Below are positions 23,229 to 31,885 of a stretch of 64,000 nt of DNA, in pieces. How positions within the stretch are numbered: position 1 is the stretch's first letter; each line of letters begins with the position of its first letter. This stretch comes from Halomonas elongata (lineage in GTDB: Bacteria > Pseudomonadota > Gammaproteobacteria > Pseudomonadales > Halomonadaceae). Location of the stretch: contig NZ_JAJQTQ010000004.1 in the NCBI RefSeq assembly GCF_029081005.1, positions 124,001-188,000 of the forward strand, given 5' to 3'. A program made the position numbers and the translations under genes. Below the pieces are notes generated by a model that worked only from the letters and a program-made list of their open reading frames with translations, was not told where the DNA came from and did not search any database.

Positions 23229-24486
23229 AAATAGTGGACAATGTAGACCTCATGGGGTGACAGCCGAGAGCTGGTTGGCTGTTGCAATAGCCACATGGAC
23301 ATTCCACTTACCGCACCCAGTGCGCACCGCCTGCGAACCAGCATCGACCTTGGCATTCCTTAGCATCGGCGTGTCTCTCGCTCGCGTAGTGACCGAGGAA
23401 AATCCTTCGCGCCAGCGTCATGCATCCAGGGCAGGCGGCCAGCGTTTCAGGTTTAAGGTTTTTTCAGGTCGGTGGGGCTGATTTTTCAATTTCGCGGGAG
23501 TGAAAGTTTCACCTCGTCATCGATGTCCACGGCCTTGCGCCGGTAGGTACTCGACCTCCTCTTACTCCGCCCGCCAGACCGGGCGCCAGCAGCTCATGTC
23601 GCTGTGCCAGCCCCGCCTCCCCACGGCTTCCAACTCGCTTGCCATGACGCCAGGAAAAGTATCTCGATGTCAGGTTGCCGGTACAAGTTTTCACAAGCCA
23701 GGCGGGCGGCTGCGCCTTTTCTCCCGCTGTTCTGGACAGTGGTCGAGTATCCTATGTCCTGTTCCAAGGGGACTGGCGGAACCGGAGAAGAGGTTAATCG
23801 CCCATTGATGCAGTAAAGCCTCGACTGGCTCCAGTCCTTACGGCTCTAATTGCCGGTGGAGAGAGTCAGCCGAGGTCTAGCAGGTCCCACCTGGTACGAC
23901 TCATAGGGGTACTGTTCCCCGGGAGTGGTTCACCAAGCTGGGCAGGCTCAGGATAGCAAGACTGGTCCCGACTAGAAATACAAAGGCATCCGAGCCCCCG
24001 GTCGAAGCCAAAGGCCAAGGGGGGGACTTCAGAACACCCTTTTGATATATCAGCGGCGAAATAGCGGCCAACGGCAGCGCCATCGTCGGAGGACGCGAAC
24101 GCTCCAGGAGTCAGGAGTGACGATGACCGGGCGCGGGGGCGGTATGGGGAAGCGGGCGCAGCCGGTCTTGAGGTTATAGCGCCTCTCGGTCTCGACGTAT
24201 CGCCTCGGCATGCTGTTGTCCTCTGGTTAAGCCATTTGCTACCAGCCTGCACGCTCAAGGCTGAGGCCTGCGAGGGCCAAGTATCTAAACCTGGTATCCG
24301 TTTCGTTTTACCGTTTCATTGCATCATCAGTCGCTGAAGAATCGAGAGCCGCTTGGTGCTTGTGCGCGGACGTATGCCTTGTAAACTGAATACTGCTTCC
24401 GTGCTGGTGAACCACGACCGGGGAATTGAGTCGTACCAGCCGGGAGCCTTACAACGCTTGAGCGCTGGAAGTCGCAGGTGCTGCAC
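23229..24486. other. Apparently non-coding or decayed 1.25-kb stretch
   Basis: No gene with recognisable domains lies between the DUF3800 gene and hsdR. Open frames are short and of odd composition. One 53-codon minus-strand frame (24050-24211) has a fair ribosome site but no recognised relatives. The stretch may be the remains of lost cargo genes. Confidence 0.6.
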
Positions 24487-27400
24487 TTATTGATTGACTG
24501 AAGGTCGATGCTTCTCCAGCAGCAATCGCAGCACCAGGTGTCTCAGCTTTACCTCATTCTCCGACGTTTCCATTGCCCGTTCCGCCATGCTCTGGTGCTC
24601 GTGCATATCATCCAGCACCAAGTCCTGCAGTTTCTGCGGGAAGGAGCCGTGCATGATCTGGTTCGGGTCGTTGTTCAGCACCTGGTTCATCACCGATGCT
24701 TCGCGCTCCAGGCGTCCAACAAGGCCTTTGGCGTAATGGAGCTGGTCATCCTCGCTGATGTCGCTACCGAAGATCTCGTTCAGTGACTCGATGATCTCGG
24801 AAAGGCGCTTAGTCTCGGGGTCGTGGGCCTTGCCAGAGCCGACGGAAGTGACTGATGAGAGGTTGTACTCGCCCTGTGTGTCGCCCAGTTCCAACTGGTT
24901 CTCAGCCTGTTTGGTCAGCCGGTAATGGGTTAGCTCCAGTTCGGATACATCAATGTCTTCCTCCAGCCGCTCGATGCGCAGCATTGGGTGGAGGGCTCTA
25001 GCGAAGACGCAAAGCTGCTCCAGGTCGCGGTCGTCATAGAACACGATCTGGGAGAGGAACTCGTAGGCGCGAACAAAGCTCTGCAGGTCCTTGCGGAAGG
25101 TATCGAGGGTGTCGCGTTGCTCGCCGGCCTGTTTTAGGTCGTGCTCGGCGCGTTTCTGGGCCCGTTCATCGCCATTTTTCTCCGCTTCCCGGGCCTGTCT
25201 TCGGGCTTCCTGTACCTTCTTCTGGGCGTCGTCATAACGGGCCTTGAAGCGATCCTTGGCGGGCTGGCAAGCGTTGGTCAGGCGAGCTGATTTGGCCCTG
25301 GGGTCGAAGAACGCTGTAGCGAATGCCTCTACCTCGCTCCAGGTGTAGATGTCGGACTCGTTGAGCTTGTCGAACAGGTCGTAGACCACCTGGGCATCGG
25401 AGACGTTGGCTAGTTCGGTCTGCTGGTAATAGGGCTCGAAGGCGTCCTGGATATCCGAGGCGTCGTTGACGAAATCCAGGATGAAGGTTTCCTTGCCCGA
25501 GAAGACGCGGTTCAGACGGGACAGAGTCTGAACGCACTCCACGCCCTGCAGCTTCTTGTCCACGTACATTGCACAGAGCTTGGGCTGGTCGAAGCCGGTC
25601 TGGAACTTGTTGGCCACCAGCATCACGTTGTAATCGTCCGTGTCGAATGCCTCGGCGTGGTCGCGGCCGTGCAGGTCCGGATTGAGCAGCTTTCTGGTTT
25701 CGGTCACCGGCTCAGGGATTACATCGTCGGCGGGCACCTCGCCGGAGAACGCCACCAGCGGGAAGACATCCGGGTAGTTCTGCTCCTGAACATACTTGCG
25801 CATCGCCAGCATATAGCGCACCGCTTCCTGGCGGCTAGCCGTCACCACCATGGCCTTCGCCTGACCGTCGAGCAGGTGGCGCACGTTGGCGCGGAAGTGC
25901 TCAACGATGACTTCCACCTTCTGGTTGATGTTGTGTGGGTGCAACCGCACCCAGCGCGCTAGGGTGGCTGAAGCCTTGCGGGACTCGACTTCCTCTTCAT
26001 CGCCATGGGGATGCGCCAACTTCCAGGCGACGTTATAGGTCACGTAGTTTTTGAGCACGTCCAGGATGAAGCCTTCCTCGATGGCCTGTCGCATGGAGTA
26101 CAGGTGGAACGGCTCCGGGAGGTTGTCCTCGCTTGCCGGTTCGTGGGAGTTGGGCGGGCGCCCGAACAGCTCCAGCGTCTTGGCCTTGGGTGTTGCGGTG
26201 AAGGCGTAATAGCTCAACTGGGTGGGTGGCTTGCGTGAGGACACCGCTGCATCCAGCACTTCCTCCGCGCTGATTTCGCCTTCGTCGTATTCATCGCCAC
26301 CGCCTAGTAGGGCCTTCAGTTTGGTGGCAGAGCTGCCGGTCTGGGAGGAATGGGCTTCGTCGGCGATGACCGCATAGCGGCCCTGGGCGAGCGCTTTATC
26401 CTTCTCCAGCGCATCGTAGAGCGCAGGGAAGGTCTGGATGGTGACCACGATGATGCGCGTGCCCTTGCGCAGCGCGTCGGCCAGCTGCTCAGACTTGCTC
26501 TGGGTGGTTTTCTCATCCCGGGTGATGGCCCGGACCATGCCCTCGGTGCGCTCGAACTGGCGAATGGTGTTCTGGAGCTGGCTATCGAGCACCGTGCGGT
26601 CGGTGATGACGATGACCGAGTTGAACAGCTTGGCGTCGTTGTCGTCGTAGAGGCCGGCGAGCTGGTGCGCCGTCCAGGCAATGGAGTTGGACTTGCCGGA
26701 GCCGGCGCTGTGCTGGATCAGGTAACGCTCGCCGGCGCCTTCCTTGCGGGTCGTCTCGATGAGCCGGTTGACCACTTCCCGCTGGTGATAGCGCGGGAAG
26801 ATCAGCGCTTCCTTTTTCTGAATGTTGCCGTGGAAGTCTTCCTCTTCCTTCTGCTCCAGGTGCAGGAATCGCTGCAGGATCCGCAGCCAGGCATCCGGGG
26901 CGAAGACGTCGTTCCAGAGATAGCCGGTGGCGTATTCGTTGGGATCGGTCGGTGTCGGGTTACCCGCCGCACCTTCCGGGGTGCCCTTGTCGAACGGCAG
27001 AAAGCCCGTGTCCTTGCCGGCCAGGCGGGTCGTCATGGCCACCCGGTCCTGGCTGACGGCAAAGTGCACCAGCGCGCCGGTCTTGAACGCCAGCAACGGC
27101 TCCACCTGCTTGTTGGTGGGCGCCTTCAGCGGCCGGTCGTCCTGGTACTGGCGCTTGGCCCGCTCCACGGACTGCTTGAACTCGCTCTTGAGCTCCAGTG
27201 TGGCCGTGGGAATGCCGTTGACGAACAGCACCAGGTCCAGACGGGGGTTGTAATTCTCTCCGGCATGGGGCGAGTAGGAGACTTCCGGTACCACGCGCAG
27301 CCGGTTGGCGTGGTAGCGCTGCTCAGACTCCGGGTTCATGCCGTGATCGGGTTTGAAGGCACAGGCCTCGATGTAGTGGCCAGGCAGACGCACCGGATTG

Positions 27401-27657
27401 CGCAGCACGAAGAGCGTACCCTTCTTGCGCCGTTCCCGATCCACCGCCAAGCACAGTTGGCGCTCCGGATCCCCTGGGTAGGCCTTGGCGAATTTCTGCC
27501 AGCGGTCCGGGTAGGCCTCCTTGAAGAAACCCACCAGGTCCTGGGTGTAGAGGGCCAGCCCCCGGTCATAACCGTCCGTCGTACCGGTCTGCCACCCCTG
27601 GGTGGTCATCTCGTTGATGATGTCCTTCTGGAACTGGTGCTCTCGTTCGTCGGCCAT
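24487..27657 (-). CDS. hsdR: Type I restriction enzyme, R subunit
   Basis: This 1056-residue HsdR protein has an N-terminal endonuclease domain with the PD-(D/E)xK pattern (LDLVLFVNGIPTATLELKSEF, about residues 140-180). The superfamily 2 helicase motor follows, with motif I HSAGSGKSNS near residue 315, motif II DEAHSSQTG near 435, and the FTATPK motif III. The later NKFQTGFDQPKL and LSRLNRVFSGK motifs and a coiled, charged C-terminal region (about 850-920) that docks on the methylase complete the protein. It cuts DNA lacking the host methylation after translocation. It is the last gene of hsdM-hsdS-hsdR, 73 bases after hsdS, and looks full length. Confidence 0.95.
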   Translation of the reverse strand: MADEREHQFQKDIINEMTTQGWQTGTTDGYDRGLALYTQDLVGFFKEAYPDRWQKFAKAYPGDPERQLCLAVDRERRKKGTLFVLRNPVRLPGHYIEACAFKPDHGMNPESEQRYHANRLRVVPEVSYSPHAGENYNPRLDLVLFVNGIPTATLELKSEFKQSVERAKRQYQDDRPLKAPTNKQVEPLLAFKTGALVHFAVSQDRVAMTTRLAGKDTGFLPFDKGTPEGAAGNPTPTDPNEYATGYLWNDVFAPDAWLRILQRFLHLEQKEEEDFHGNIQKKEALIFPRYHQREVVNRLIETTRKEGAGERYLIQHSAGSGKSNSIAWTAHQLAGLYDDNDAKLFNSVIVITDRTVLDSQLQNTIRQFERTEGMVRAITRDEKTTQSKSEQLADALRKGTRIIVVTIQTFPALYDALEKDKALAQGRYAVIADEAHSSQTGSSATKLKALLGGGDEYDEGEISAEEVLDAAVSSRKPPTQLSYYAFTATPKAKTLELFGRPPNSHEPASEDNLPEPFHLYSMRQAIEEGFILDVLKNYVTYNVAWKLAHPHGDEEEVESRKASATLARWVRLHPHNINQKVEVIVEHFRANVRHLLDGQAKAMVVTASRQEAVRYMLAMRKYVQEQNYPDVFPLVAFSGEVPADDVIPEPVTETRKLLNPDLHGRDHAEAFDTDDYNVMLVANKFQTGFDQPKLCAMYVDKKLQGVECVQTLSRLNRVFSGKETFILDFVNDASDIQDAFEPYYQQTELANVSDAQVVYDLFDKLNESDIYTWSEVEAFATAFFDPRAKSARLTNACQPAKDRFKARYDDAQKKVQEARRQAREAEKNGDERAQKRAEHDLKQAGEQRDTLDTFRKDLQSFVRAYEFLSQIVFYDDRDLEQLCVFARALHPMLRIERLEEDIDVSELELTHYRLTKQAENQLELGDTQGEYNLSSVTSVGSGKAHDPETKRLSEIIESLNEIFGSDISEDDQLHYAKGLVGRLEREASVMNQVLNNDPNQIMHGSFPQKLQDLVLDDMHEHQSMAERAMETSENEVKLRHLVLRLLLEKHRPSVNQ

Positions 27658-27730
27658 GACGTTATATGTTCCCTGATTTTACCGAATTGCGCCCCACTGT
27701 AGACCATAAGCCGCATTCCTTGAATTGGGC

Positions 27731-29095
27731 TCAGGCCGGCGTTTCTTCGCTGGGAGTGGATTGGGGGAGGGTTTCAGAAACCGGCGGTTCCCATTCGCGG
27801 ACATCGATCTTGCCGGTGACGGCGGCGGAGATAAGTGCAGAACGGCGCTCTCGCAGTAGCTCGATGCCCATCACTGCCTTGTCTAATAATTTGGCTACAG
27901 AGCGCATAGATGTATTTAAAGTCTCAACAATTTTAATTTGCTCCTGTTTTGGAGGGAGGGGGACCTTGATACTGGAAACAATTTCCGGATTGAGGTTGTC
28001 CATTGTAGAGCCGACGGATTCAAGCTTGAGGCGCTCCCTAAAGGCGCTAGTTCTTATCAATTCTGAGAGAAAGTTTGAGTTCACCTTATCGCCTAAAGAA
28101 ATCTTCATTGAACCGGTGCCACATAGCCAACCTTCTTGGTACTCATGGACCACCGCACAACGCCCCATTTCTCCACGACGACCGACAATGAGGTCCCCAG
28201 CAGAAAGCTTATGATGAGAAAGCCTTAAGACTACATCGTCGCGCACTGAAAGATAGTTGTCTGGGACAATTTGGCCGTCCTTAATGTTCGCTGGATTGAT
28301 AACTGGTACCCCTGATTCAACGTACTCGTGAGCATGAAGTTGGCTTCCAAAAGGACCAGTCTGAACTTTTTCTGCAATCAAACCTATGGGAACAAGTTCC
28401 CAATGCTCCGGAACCTTTCTAAGCCACTCCACCCCGGAATCCTTCATCGCCACATCCGGGTCCAGCCCCTTGGTCACGGCATGGGAAATCACCGCCTGGC
28501 GCTTTTCCTTGAGCAGATCGATCAGGCGTTGCTGTTCGGTGATCAGGGCGTCGATGCGGGCAGTTTGGTAGTCTAGGAAGCGGGTGATTTGGGTTTGTTC
28601 CTCATTAGAAGGAGGAATGGTCAAACTTAAATTCTCTACTTGCTCGGAGGATACTGCCTCGAAGGTGCTGCCAGTTGCAATAGAGTCAAAAGCTGGACCT
28701 GCCGAGGAGAGTGCCCAGGATAACAAGCTCCTGTTCGTTCTCTGACCTGGTGAGATTGCACACAAGCCACGTCCAATTCCGTACTCTCGATCAGCGACAT
28801 TTAAGGCTCCAACAGGGGCTCTGACAGAAAGCAAAATGTCACCAGCATGAGCATGTTTTTTAGCTGTTTGGCAGTAGAGCTTAGCCGTTGGGCTCTTCAG
28901 TCCAAATTCTGCATTGCCCTGAAGAAAAGGTATCGCATCCAGGCTTTCGTTATCCGTGTAATCACTAGAATCGGGAGACTGCCCCATATTCACGGAAGCA
29001 GCATGTTTTAAGCGGGTTACCCTCCAATGGCTAGGCACTTCACCAAGCCAATCAGCTCCAGTCGCCTTGTACTCTGGATAACTCGGATAGCTCAT
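27731..29095 (-). CDS. hsdS: Type I restriction-modification specificity subunit
   Basis: This 454-residue HsdS protein has two target recognition domains (about residues 15-170 and 225-385), each beginning with a W-L-G/R-x-V-P-x-H-W pattern. Each is followed by a conserved helical spacer (about 175-220: RIDALITEQQRLIDLLKEKRQAVISHAVTKG; about 390-435: LLRERRSALISAAVTGKID). It sets the DNA sequence recognised by the complex. The recognition-domain DNA is clearly more AT-rich than the spacer DNA, suggesting domain exchange. The start ATG overlaps the hsdM stop by four bases. Confidence 0.94.
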   Translation of the reverse strand: MSYPSYPEYKATGADWLGEVPSHWRVTRLKHAASVNMGQSPDSSDYTDNESLDAIPFLQGNAEFGLKSPTAKLYCQTAKKHAHAGDILLSVRAPVGALNVADREYGIGRGLCAISPGQRTNRSLLSWALSSAGPAFDSIATGSTFEAVSSEQVENLSLTIPPSNEEQTQITRFLDYQTARIDALITEQQRLIDLLKEKRQAVISHAVTKGLDPDVAMKDSGVEWLRKVPEHWELVPIGLIAEKVQTGPFGSQLHAHEYVESGVPVINPANIKDGQIVPDNYLSVRDDVVLRLSHHKLSAGDLIVGRRGEMGRCAVVHEYQEGWLCGTGSMKISLGDKVNSNFLSELIRTSAFRERLKLESVGSTMDNLNPEIVSSIKVPLPPKQEQIKIVETLNTSMRSVAKLLDKAVMGIELLRERRSALISAAVTGKIDVREWEPPVSETLPQSTPSEETPA

Positions 29096-31068
29096 ACCGC
29101 CATCTCCTCAATCATCCGTTTGATCGTATCCGTGCATTCCTTGAGGTCCGCGTCGATGTCTTCCAGCGGCCTGGGTGGCTCGAACACGTAGAAGTGGCGG
29201 TTGAAGGGGATCTCGTAGCCGACGATGCCGACTTCGCCGTCCTTCTCATCCGTCTTGGACTCATCGATCCAGGCGTCCGGCACATGGGGCAGGACTTCGC
29301 GCTCGAAGTAGTCGTAGACGGACTCGCCGAGCGGGACGTTTTCGTTATCCCGCAGATCCGGATCGGCTTCCAGGTTGCCTTTCTTATCCCGGCAGTAGTC
29401 GGCCACCGGGTCGTGCTCGCCCAGCGCCTTCCAGATGTTCTTGAGTTGGGCCGTACTGGGGTAGAAAGTGGCTCTGGTACATTTACCCTTGAGCGCTTCC
29501 AGGAAGGCTTCGCGGTTGTGGTAGAGGGTGTCGCCCAGGCTCTCGCAGGCGCTGACTAGGTTGGCCTGGTCGGCCTCGGGGAGCTTCTGGAAGAACTTTT
29601 CGCCCTTCATCCGCTCGATGCGCTCGGGTGAGGCCTGGAAGTTGAGCTGTAGCGGGCGTTCCACGGTGATTCGGCGGTAGCCGAAGGCCTCGGTCGGGAA
29701 GATCTTGCTCTCGTCCGTCTCTTCGAACCGGCCGTACAGGCGCACGATCTCGTCCTGCTCGGACTCGGGGATGTAGTTGCGCTTGCTGCCCAGTGATTTG
29801 CGCATCTTGGCGTAGCGATCCGCCGCATTGATGAGCTGGACCTTGTTGCGCCGCTGCTCGGGCTTGTCGTTGGACAGCACCCAGACGTAGGTGTTGATGC
29901 CGGTGTTGAAGAACGAGTCCGACGGCAGCGCGATAATGGCCTCCACTAGGTCGTGCTCCAGCATGTAGCGTCGAATCTCGGATTCACCACTACCGGCGCC
30001 ACCGGTGAACAGCGGCGAGCCGTTGAGGATGATGCCAATACGCGAGCCGCCCTTGTCAGCCGGGCGCATCTTGGCGACTAGATGCATGAGAAACAGTAGC
30101 GAGCCGTCCGAGACTCTTGGCAGGCCGGGGCCGAAGCGCCCCTCATAACCGCGCTCCTTGTGTTCCTTCTGGACCTTGTCCTGCACTTTCTTCCAGTCCA
30201 CGCCGAAAGGCGGATTACTGAGCATGACATCGAACGTCTGACCGCGCAGTTGATCGTCCGAGAGCGTGTTACCAAGCTTGATGTTCTCGACCTTCTCGCC
30301 CTTGATGAGCATGTCGCCCACGCAGATGGCGTAGGACTCGGGGTTGAGTTCCTGGCCGCTGACAGAGACATTCACCTGGTCGCTGATGGACTGCACGTAG
30401 TGTTCCGCCTCTGAGAGGAATCCGCCTGTTCCGCAGGTCGGGTCGTAGATGGTCAGAATCTTGCCCGGCTGCAGCTGGTCTTCCTCACCAGTCATCACCA
30501 GGGAGGTGGCCAAGTGAACGATGTCGCGGGGGGTGAAGTGTTCCCCGGCTGTGTCGTTGGAACTCTCCGCGAACTTGCGGATCAGCTCCTCGAATACACT
30601 GCCCATGCCAAAGTTGGATATACGCTTCGGGCTCAGGTCCACCGCCGCAAACTCCTGGACGACCTGATACAGCAGGTGGCTGCTTTCCAGCTGCTGGACG
30701 AAGTCCTCGAAGTTGAAGTGCTCGAAGATCGCTCGGGCCTGAGCACTGAACGAGTGCACATAGCTCATCAGGTCTTCGCCGGTCTGCGTGTCTGACAGGG
30801 ACGCCAGCCTCAGCGGGGAGTTGTTGTAGAACGGCTGGTCAGCGGCGCGGTGCAGCAGGCGGTCCTTGGCGGTTTCCGATTTGTCCGCGTGCTGTTTGGC
30901 GGCGTCCAGCACCGCCTCCTTCGTTGGCTCCAGGACGCATTCCATCCGGCGTAGCAGGGTGAACGGCAGGATGATGCGGCCGTACTGGGACTGTCTGAAG
31001 TCGCCACGTAATAGCTCAGCGATGGACCAGATGAAGGATGCGATTCCGGAGTGGTTTTCCGTGTTCAT
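29092..31068 (-). CDS. hsdM: Type I restriction-modification methyltransferase subunit
   Basis: This 658-residue N6-adenine methyltransferase has an N-terminal helical domain (IASFIWSIAELLRGDFRQSQYGRIILPFTLLRRME) and the AdoMet motif YDPTCGTGGFLSEA near residue 235. The catalytic LSNPPFGVDW motif follows near 305, with a long C-terminal region contacting HsdS. It protects host DNA and forms the enzyme core with HsdS and HsdR. I start it at 31068 (GGAG six bases upstream); an in-frame ATG at 31137 has no ribosome site. It heads the three-gene operon, with a TATAAT box about 95 bases upstream. Confidence 0.95.
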   Translation of the reverse strand: MNTENHSGIASFIWSIAELLRGDFRQSQYGRIILPFTLLRRMECVLEPTKEAVLDAAKQHADKSETAKDRLLHRAADQPFYNNSPLRLASLSDTQTGEDLMSYVHSFSAQARAIFEHFNFEDFVQQLESSHLLYQVVQEFAAVDLSPKRISNFGMGSVFEELIRKFAESSNDTAGEHFTPRDIVHLATSLVMTGEEDQLQPGKILTIYDPTCGTGGFLSEAEHYVQSISDQVNVSVSGQELNPESYAICVGDMLIKGEKVENIKLGNTLSDDQLRGQTFDVMLSNPPFGVDWKKVQDKVQKEHKERGYEGRFGPGLPRVSDGSLLFLMHLVAKMRPADKGGSRIGIILNGSPLFTGGAGSGESEIRRYMLEHDLVEAIIALPSDSFFNTGINTYVWVLSNDKPEQRRNKVQLINAADRYAKMRKSLGSKRNYIPESEQDEIVRLYGRFEETDESKIFPTEAFGYRRITVERPLQLNFQASPERIERMKGEKFFQKLPEADQANLVSACESLGDTLYHNREAFLEALKGKCTRATFYPSTAQLKNIWKALGEHDPVADYCRDKKGNLEADPDLRDNENVPLGESVYDYFEREVLPHVPDAWIDESKTDEKDGEVGIVGYEIPFNRHFYVFEPPRPLEDIDADLKECTDTIKRMIEEMAV

Positions 31069-31163
31069 TGGAGCTCCGTGCAAAGGGGTGTTGGGTCGGT
31101 GCGATCCACCCTGGGATGTTCGTGGCGCAGGCCTCAAAGGAGAGCTGCAGATGGTTTTTCTGT

Positions 31164-31169
31164 ATTATA
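31164..31169 (-). promoter_or_regulatory. Predicted -10 box of the hsdMSR promoter
   Basis: This is a perfect TATAAT on the minus strand, 95 bases before the hsdM start. No good -35 is seen at the usual distance, so an activator or a relaxed promoter is possible. Confidence 0.5.
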
Positions 31170-31555
31170 CGCCAGCAATCTGGTGCCAGAGAGCCATCCA
31201 CTATGGTGGGCAACTGTATCCCCCTGGAAACCTCCCTTCAATGTCGCTGTCCACGTCGAGTTGATCGGCCATCGCACTATCAGTGACAGTGACGCTCTGC
31301 TGGGTGAAGCCTCCGACAGCAACGGCGTAAGGCCCGCTTTTGCGAAACATTTGCGTCGATCAAGGTGCTCTGCATCGAGCTCGACATTCACTACCCAGTT
31401 GGTTCCGCACCGTGGCGCGGCAGCGGACCATGGGTAGGGTCAACCCCAATACGAAGGCCCTGCTCGGCGGCTTCGGTCATACTGGCGTGGGTGATCGTCA
31501 TCATAGTGGATGCATCTATTCGGTCGCCTGTTCTGTGTTTGCTCTGAATAGGGAA

Positions 31556-31575
31556 AGGCCCGCCTCAACGGGCCT
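31556..31575 (-). terminator. Terminator of the island replication operon
   Basis: AGGCCCG and CGGGCCT form a 7-bp stem with a 6-base loop, followed on the minus strand by TTTCCC. It lies 16 bases after the stop of the last gene of the alpA-to-helicase operon. Confidence 0.65.
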
Positions 31576-31591
31576 GTTCTCGACGTGGTGA

Positions 31592-31885
31592 TCAGGGTTC
31601 CACGGTGGCATCGGACCAGCGGGCTCGGGCAGCGGCCAGCGCCTCTTCAGGTGACATTAGCTTGCCGACCATGGTGGCGATGGGCTTGCCGCCTTGGATC
31701 ACACGCCATGCAAGCCGCTTGTCACTGTTCGCTGGCGCCAGCTCTTGCAGCAGCTCGGCCTTGTGCGACTTGATCCAGACGCGGGTTTCTTCGGTGATGT
31801 TCTCGGCAGGCCAGACGTAAAGGCGGCCACCAGGCAGGGGCCCGGCCTCCAATTCGTGAGCCTTGAGGTAGTCGAGCGCAGCCAT
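31592..31885 (-). CDS. Small TubC-docking-like hypothetical protein
   Basis: This 97-residue protein has an N-terminal part (LKAHELEAGPLPGGRLYVWPAENITEETRVWIKSHKAELLQEL) resembling the short TubC-type helix-hairpin fold found in many phage and plasmid proteins. An acidic/basic helical C-terminus with LMSPEEALAAARARW follows. Its function is unknown. Its ATG overlaps the stop of the Toprim-helicase gene (TAATG), so it is co-translated with the replication protein. It is the last gene of that operon. A non-overlapping alternative start was not found. Confidence 0.7.
   Translation of the reverse strand: MAALDYLKAHELEAGPLPGGRLYVWPAENITEETRVWIKSHKAELLQELAPANSDKRLAWRVIQGGKPIATMVGKLMSPEEALAAARARWSDATVEP

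Larger units (their letters stand above)
31069..31591. other. 523-base gap between the RM operon and the replication module
   Basis: No recognised gene is present. It contains a perfect TATAAT (minus strand, 31164-31169) suited to hsdM and a hairpin terminator at 31556-31575 for the upstream operon. Short frames of 37 and 85 codons on the minus strand have no visible domain. Confidence 0.6.

Noticed and set aside
23866-24258. Minus-strand 130-codon frame in the cargo gap
   Set aside because: Odd composition with no recognisable motif. Three frames overlap here with equal lack of support.
31134-31391. Minus-strand 85-codon frame before hsdM
   Set aside because: It runs across the TATAAT box that fits the hsdM promoter and has no domain.
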